This document shows, piece by piece, positions 1 to 64,000 of a DNA stretch of 64,000 nucleotides. Both the position numbers and the translations under genes were made by a program. Positions within the stretch are counted from its first letter, which is position 1; each line of letters starts with the position of its first letter. Source of the stretch: Corbicula japonica (Eukaryota; Mollusca; Bivalvia; Venerida; Cyrenidae); contig JAZAYU010000202.1 of NCBI GenBank assembly GCA_038501625.1, positions 1-64,000 on the forward strand. The letters run 5' to 3'. A model generated the notes under the pieces. That model saw only the letters and a list, made by a program, of their open reading frames with translations, was not told the DNA's origin and did no database searches.

Positions 1-201
1 CTTGCTCAGAAACCTTTTGAGTCAAAAAGAAAAGTTTATATTCTTATGAAACTGCAATGATGCGCCTGTTGATCTGGTTTCCTAATTGTTTGTCCATGGA
101 TTACAGCCATATCCCATGGAGTCAAGGGCTAATGTTTATGTATTCTTATTTACTCAAGAAAACTGTACAATACAATGAATGTTAAAAATTTATGTTTTAC
201 A

Positions 202-430
202 TCTTTACTCTATAGATACAATTTAATGCATGGACAAACAGTGTAGATCCAGATTAGCTTGCACATCTAGTCAGTCTGATCAGGATTTATTTGCTTTTAT
301 ATTGATTGTTGTATCTGACCAGGAAGAGAACAGTGTAGATCCAGATCAGACAGCACAAAATGTAGCTGCTGATCTGAATCTACACTGGTCATGCATGTGA
401 TAACAGGTGTATCTATTGTGTAAAGGTTTA
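202..430. mobile_element. piggyBac-like MITE, eroded copy 1
   Basis: Contains the family's paired inverted words GTGTAGATCCAGAT and TCTGATCAGGAT plus a second hairpin CAGTGTAGATCCAGATCAGA ... CTGATCTGAATCTACACTGG. Ends are eroded and no TTAA pair is clear. The rest of 1-518 shows nothing else recognisable. Confidence 0.6.
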
Positions 431-518
431 ATGTACATGAAAATATGTTGAAGCTTGTTAAAAAATACATTTTTAAAATATATCAACTGAGACCAACAAA
501 CTGACATCAAATACATAC

Positions 519-59450
<58,932 letters not shown>

Positions 59451-59537
59451 CTACAACAAATAAATGATTTTACAATAGATTTATTTGCCATAGTCAGCTC
59501 TGTTTAATAACCCTTACTAGACACATGATACTGATTA

Positions 59538-59642
59538 CTGTATAAGTACTAATATTGGCGGAGGTTTAATTTTGGTGATATAGGAGGTCAGGGTCAGTTG
59601 CGCCAATATAAAACACTGCCAATAAAAATCCCGTCAATTTAA
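59538..59642 (+). mobile_element. Left-end fragment of the 746-bp TA-element family
   Basis: CTGTATAAGTACTAATATTG and the following TTGGCG/CGCCAA words match 10427-10520. No right end is visible; sequence changes to the retrotransposon leader. Confidence 0.75.
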
Positions 59643-59931
59643 GTATTAGTTGAAGTATTTTCAACTGTATTTTAAAGAGGCCCATATCACACACCTTACT
59701 TTCAGAGTAGACAAAAGTTAATAACCTCGTATGAACCTACTTATTTATGCACGACCTTATCAGAACCTACTTATTTATGCACGAGCTTATCAGCAAACCT
59801 TGTTTCTGGTTCAGTCTTCCTTTGTTCGCCGTTTAGCTCGCAGAGAAATCTTGTGCTTATATTTGTCAAATTAAAATAAAACAAACAAACTATACGAATA
59901 ACGTTTTAAAGTGCATTTGGATTAAAAAAAA

Positions 59932-61317
59932 ATGTCTGGAAGGACTATAAATCGAGGATCACGTGCGGGAAGAAAAAGAAGCCGCGTGGAAAACGATATG
60001 ACAGACGCAACAGAGCATAATAATAATTCCAAGATGACAGACCCCGGAACACCGAGGAAAAAGAGATTGAATTGTTCCGAGCCGCGAAATTGGACTATTG
60101 CAAAACTCAAGACAGAATTGGGAAAGAAAGGTATAAACCTTCCGCATTCTACACTGCATAAAACGTTAGTGACTCTTTATGAACAGTTGAGCAGTGTAGA
60201 CGACGCGTCGTCTAAAAATACCTCATCTAATAATAACTCAGCTATTTATAGCAATCCGGACGACGGCGAACATGAACTTCCGGCAGATTCCTTAAGTTTC
60301 CCGGATGAAGGAGAATTCCCAGGTGATAACGCCAATGATTTATGTTCTGGATCGGCAGATGATGTTCTGCGTATTTCACATGAAATCAGAGAAATGCAGG
60401 CAAATCTGGCTCAGATTTCTCATAGACTGGACACCTCATTTGCAGGAGACCGTAACGGACGCATAACTAGCGGAATCCCTTTTTCTATAGGCCGTTCCGA
60501 TAGTACCGGGGACTCACGCTCGGGACGCACCGAAAGAAGACCTGTGGACGATCTTCCGCCAGTCATAATAGTTCCTCAGAAAATACGGAACGACATTCTT
60601 AGTAACAGATACGTAAATCTGGCAGTTCTACTTATTCCGGGTATGGAGTCGAGTCACGAAACGCAGATTTTCGACAAACACGGTGAACAGGTCGTCATAC
60701 GCGCCGGTGACTCCAGACTTCACAAGACCCTCAACATTCATGAATTCCGAGCAGCTTTCTCAAAATACAAGAACATAATCTGCGAGGTTGATCCGTTCTG
60801 GAGGAAAGAACTGGATGCATACGCCGATCTCATAGACAGCATGCATCGCCAGTACGGGGGCAGCTATTTCTATGAATACCATGTAGCTTTTGCAAGAATG
60901 TCTGAACAATATGAAGCACAAAATATACATGTGGACTGGTCCGCCTGCGACACTAAACTCTATCTGACGACGTTCTCAGGGCTACGTTCCGCTTCCTGTG
61001 ATAAATGTCGCAGTACTTGTCATACTACCGCTTTCTGTCCGACAAGTTTGAGTCTACCAAAGCAAACAGGAGATGAAGAACGAATTCCCAAGACATCGAC
61101 AAGTCAGTCGATCCGTAACAGAACTGACAGACAGGGACGTGTCAGGAAGTTTCATCAAGGGAAAGAAATATGCAACAACTTCAATCAAGCAGGATGTGAC
61201 TCCCTTCATATGAACTCCAATATTTCGCACATTTGTGACACCTGTAAAATGGAGGGACACCCGGCATTTAAGTGCCCGTCAAAATCATCAAAACAAACTA
61301 ACACCAGCAAAAAGTGA
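59932..61317 (+). CDS. DIRS-type Gag-like protein, SAP-like motif and two zinc knuckles
   Basis: 461 codons from ATG in an A-rich leader to TGA, apparently intact. Residues 1-50 are basic (RGSRAGRKRSRVE). Residues 54-86 (WTIAKLKTELGKKGINLPHS onward) fit a SAP-type helix-extension-helix, usually nucleic-acid binding. Residues 265-345 contain the F-x-x-Y ... LDAYADLIDSMHRQYGG block seen in DIRS/Ngaro gag proteins. Two CX2CX4HX4C zinc knuckles lie at 356-369 (CDKCRSTCHTTAFC) and 435-448 (CDTCKMEGHPAFKC). It should bind the RNA intermediate. The stop is UGA followed by CUA, with the RT frame continuing in phase. Confidence 0.88.
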   Translation: MSGRTINRGSRAGRKRSRVENDMTDATEHNNNSKMTDPGTPRKKRLNCSEPRNWTIAKLKTELGKKGINLPHSTLHKTLVTLYEQLSSVDDASSKNTSSNNNSAIYSNPDDGEHELPADSLSFPDEGEFPGDNANDLCSGSADDVLRISHEIREMQANLAQISHRLDTSFAGDRNGRITSGIPFSIGRSDSTGDSRSGRTERRPVDDLPPVIIVPQKIRNDILSNRYVNLAVLLIPGMESSHETQIFDKHGEQVVIRAGDSRLHKTLNIHEFRAAFSKYKNIICEVDPFWRKELDAYADLIDSMHRQYGGSYFYEYHVAFARMSEQYEAQNIHVDWSACDTKLYLTTFSGLRSASCDKCRSTCHTTAFCPTSLSLPKQTGDEERIPKTSTSQSIRNRTDRQGRVRKFHQGKEICNNFNQAGCDSLHMNSNISHICDTCKMEGHPAFKCPSKSSKQTNTSKK

Positions 61318-62945
61318 CTATCTGAAGAAATCTTAATACCTACTACACCGATAAACGTTGATAGATTGGAATTAGAATTAATTAATCACCCGGATAAAAA
61401 CTTTGTAAACAAACTTTGTAGTGGATTACGCTATGGATTTGATACAGGCATTCAAAATCTACCTGAAACAAGCTATCAATGTAAAAATTTACAATCAGCT
61501 GTCCGTCAACCGGATATTGTATCAGATCTCCTTCAAAAAGAGCTCGATAAGGGTTATTTGCTTGGGCCTTTTGATGCTCCGCCCTTTGACATTTTTAGAA
61601 TAAGTCCTATAGGAATAGCTGAAAGTAAATATTCTAAAAAACATAGACTTATTGTAGACCTTAGTGCTCCGCACCAGCACGAAGAGCATTCAAGTATTAA
61701 TGAACTGATCGATAAAAATGAATTTTCCCTCTCTTACGTGAAAGTGGACGATGCTATCAGTACAATTAAGAAATGCGGTGAAGGTGCAGTGTTATGTAAG
61801 ACCGACATTGTTGACGCTTTTAAATTAATTCCTATTAAACCTGATCTTTGGCGCTTTCATGGAATTTCCTGGAATGGACATTATTACTTTTTCAAAAGAT
61901 AATGTTTCGGTTCTAGATCTAGTCCAAAAATTTTCACACTTTTGTCAGCGGCTATACATTGGATTGCCACCACAAATTATGGCATGCCATACTTACTCTA
62001 TTTGCTTGACGACTTTTTGGCAATTATTTCAAAATCTCATGACGGTCACAGAAACATGGCGCTGATGACACACGTATTCGGCATACTTAATATACCTATA
62101 CATCCTGACAAGACAATTGGTCCTGTCACTTCTATTGTTTTTCTAGGAATTCAACTTGATTCAGTGCAAATGCAAGCCTCTTTGCCAAAAGATAAAGTTA
62201 CTAGAATAATCGAATTACTGACAGATTCCTGCACAAGGAAATCAATTACAAAACGAAAGTTGCTTAGCGTTCTCGGACATTTAAATTTTGCATCAAGGGT
62301 AATTCTGCCTGGCAGAAGCTTTGTTTCATACTTATTATCCTTATCCACATCTGTTAAGGAATTACATCACCATGTCAAATTAAGCAAAGATTGCCTAACG
62401 GACATAAATATGTGGATTAGGTTTTTGAAAGAATGGAACGGACTTTCCTTCTTTTACGAAGACTTCTTGACGGAAAGTGGCGACATGGAACTATATTTAC
62501 AGACGCTAGTGGTAGCCACGGATACGGAGGCTATTACTAAGGAAAGTGGTTTGCTGAGCGATGGCCGGCGGATCTTCCAAAAGTGGGAGACCCCGACATG
62601 TCAATAGCTTTCATGCAACTGGTTCCTTTTGTTGCAAGCATTGTGTTATGGCATGGCTCTTGGTCAAAAAAGAGGATAGTGTTTCACTGCGATAACAAAG
62701 CAACCGTGGCAATCATCAATAAAGGGCGTAGCAAATCGCCAACCATAATGAAACTCATGCGTCGTTTGACATGGTGTGCTGCGAAAGGGAACTTTGTTGT
62801 GCATGCTAAACATATCCCTGGCAAGAGAAACATTATAAGCGACTGTCTTTCTCGTTTTCAGCTCGAACGGTTCCATGCTCTAGCTCCGGAAGCAGATCGC
62901 CTGCCAACCAGAGCTCCACCTTTACACGACCTATATCTTCATTAG
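61318..62945 (+). pseudogene. DIRS reverse transcriptase - RNase H (broken)
   Basis: Starts directly after the gag UGA in the same frame, with no in-frame AUG before 61900. RT motif A KTDIVDAFKLIPI (61800-61836), then an in-frame TAA at 61900-61902 just before motif B (CFGSRSSPKIF), then motif C LLDDF (62002-62016). RNase H follows in another frame from about 62496: FTDASGS with the first aspartate, FHCDNKATV, and NIISDCLSRF. A shift near 62485-62496 and TAA at 62538-62540 break the link. The four acidic RNase H positions appear present. Length and order suit a DIRS pol. It cannot make a full enzyme as it stands. Confidence 0.88.
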
Positions 62946-63911
62946 ATGTCACGGTTAGAAAGCTTTGGGAAGCAGCGCATGCTAAGAGCACAATCAGCAT
63001 ATATGGCTCCGGTTACCAAAAATATAAAACGTTTCTAGAACAAATGTCGTTGTGGCCAGATCACAGTAGTTCGCCGCCAGTGGTAAATGAACAGATATTG
63101 ATCTACTTTGTAGCATACTGCAAAAAAACGAGGGTTGCGTTACCAAACCATCAAGCATTATTTGGCAGGAATTAAATATCAGTATATTACGTGCAATGTG
63201 GAAACTCCATTACAACGGCCTCACGAATTATTGCGTCTCCAAATCGTGTTGCGGGGAGTGAAAAAGTCACAAACTAACACAACACAAAGACGACTTCCGG
63301 TAACATTGGATATTTTAAAAGCCATCATTGATGTTTTAAATAAAAGTTTCTTAGGGCTGTATGACAGTTGCATGATGGCAGCTGCATGCAGCATGGTATT
63401 CTTTGGATTTTTGCGTTGTGGTGAATTTGCGGACAAAGCTTCATCCTGCCTGAAAATAAGTGATATAGCATTCGAAAATGATAATTCAAACTATACATTA
63501 CATCTCGCCCGTTCAAAAACTGATGTGTTTCGCGTGGGAGTCAAAGTAAGAATCACGGCGAACAATACTTCGGTTTGTCCGGTCCATTATATGAGACAAT
63601 ATAGGGATTTGCGCCTCCGCGCAGGTGCTAAACCTCACGATCCTCTTTTCTTAAACAGTCATGGTTCGGTGCTCACGAGGGGATATTTTTTGTGCAATCT
63701 GAAGAAAATCCTTAAAAAGACGGGACATGACAGTCACCTTTACACAGGTCACAGTTTCAGAATTGGGGCGGCCACTACAGCAGCTCGAGTAGGAATTCCC
63801 GATCATCTCATCCAAACACTGGGTAGATGGTCGTCAGATTCATATTTGCGATATATACGAGTGGATCCTACTTCCGTAGCAAAATCCCAAGTGCGCATGA
63901 GCCAAGATTAA
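62939..63911 (+). pseudogene. DIRS tyrosine recombinase, catalytic domain intact, N-terminal frameshift
   Basis: Frame opens SLDVTVRKLWEAAHAKS (62939), overlapping the RNase H frame end, and includes ISIYGSGYQKYKTFLEQM, an N-terminal core-binding region. A run of seven A at 63122-63128 shifts frame; from 63135 the catalytic domain runs 258 codons to TAA. Active-site residues: R in GFLRCGEF, K in RSKTD, H-x-x-R in GHSFRIGAATTAA, W in LGRWSSDSY and the tyrosine in YLRYIR. DIRS elements use this enzyme in place of an integrase to insert a circular DNA intermediate. The core looks catalytically complete, but expression would need correction of the shift or internal initiation. Confidence 0.88.
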
Positions 63912-64000
63912 GCTCTTTATTGGAAGTTATCCTTGTCATAGGTGAGAATAAGGAGTGATTTAATTAATTTACTTCACAGTTCTATGAAATCAAATGCAAC

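Larger units (their letters stand above)
59733..64000 (+). mobile_element. DIRS-order (tyrosine recombinase) retrotransposon, damaged copy
   Basis: Order gag (59932-61317), RT/RNase H (61318-62945), tyrosine recombinase (62939-63911), overlapping at the last junction, is that of DIRS1-like and Ngaro-like elements. No integrase, protease or aspartate motif is seen. Upstream are two 30-bp repeats at 59733 and 59763 (GAACCTACTTATTTATGCAC). Terminal repeats were not resolved, and the right end is beyond the window. It sits in an intron of the host gene in the opposite orientation. Damage: TAA at 61900, a frameshift near 62490, TAA at 62538 and an extra A at 63122-63128. Confidence 0.9.

Noticed and set aside
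59932..63911. Endogenous retrovirus or LTR retrotransposon as identity of the RT element
   Set aside because: No long terminal repeats, integrase or protease seen; a tyrosine recombinase with full active site follows RNase H, which places it in the DIRS order.

Overview
The window looks like one stretch of an animal nuclear genome, most probably a bivalve mollusc. It holds a single large multi-exon gene with long repeat-filled introns, several nested families of small DNA transposons, a DIRS-type retrotransposon, and tandem-core repeat elements of the kind described in bivalves ('pearl'-like). The species call rests on repeat style and gene architecture only; no search was run.

The host gene lies on the minus strand and fills the window from 59450 down to 519. 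Both ends run off: the 5' exons lie to the right of 59450 and the 3' exons to the left of 519. I could place 26 exons (4431 nt, 1477 codons), all with GT donors and AG acceptors and all in continuous reading frame. In transcript order they encode two EGF modules, a laminin-G/pentraxin-like domain over three exons, a linker, a sushi-like module, an unrecognised segment, and then 15 single-exon cysteine-rich modules of the Ephrin_rec_like (GCC2/GCC3) type. Every one of those 15 exons is phase 1-1. The layout recalls polydom/SVEP1-like extracellular matrix or adhesion proteins. No start codon, signal peptide, membrane segment or terminal stop is inside the window.

The introns, left to right: 1.1-2.4 kb, a tandem-core element; 3.1-7.8 kb, palindromic MITEs (one with a perfect 8-bp target duplication) and a remnant resembling KIAA1958/Crypton-like proteins; 9.7-12.1 kb, another tandem-core element carrying a nested 746-bp TA-flanked element; 12.4-13.4 kb, a ~48-bp minisatellite; 24.2-26.5 kb and 29.3-35.7 kb, tandem-core elements with ~145-bp monomers, telomere-like tracts and a near-identical 1.23-kb duplication; 38.8-40.0 kb, a ~72-bp minisatellite; 41.4 kb, CA/CATA microsatellites; 42.0-47.7 kb, one element split by a second of 3.6 kb that carries a 1.75-kb G/T-only satellite; 48.8-51.1 kb, a relative of that second element; 54.2-57.1 kb, a mariner element whose transposase is split by another transposon; 57.5-57.9 kb, a piggyBac-like MITE containing a mariner-like MITE.

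At 59.7-64.0 kb a DIRS-order retrotransposon sits in an intron, antisense to the host gene. It has gag with two zinc knuckles and a SAP-like motif, RT/RNase H, and a tyrosine recombinase with its active-site residues. Gag and RT share one frame and are separated by a single UGA in a UGA-CUA context, and the RT frame has no AUG, which suggests stop-codon readthrough. This copy is damaged further along.

The most interesting system here may be the tandem-core elements. At least six sequence families keep the same plan: a short left-end hairpin, a left subterminal word complementary to the family's own right-terminal hairpin arm, a core of ~145-175-bp repeats, often a GACG/GACC-type microsatellite, and a right-terminal hairpin followed by an A-rich end. 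The words differ between families but the complementarity is kept.
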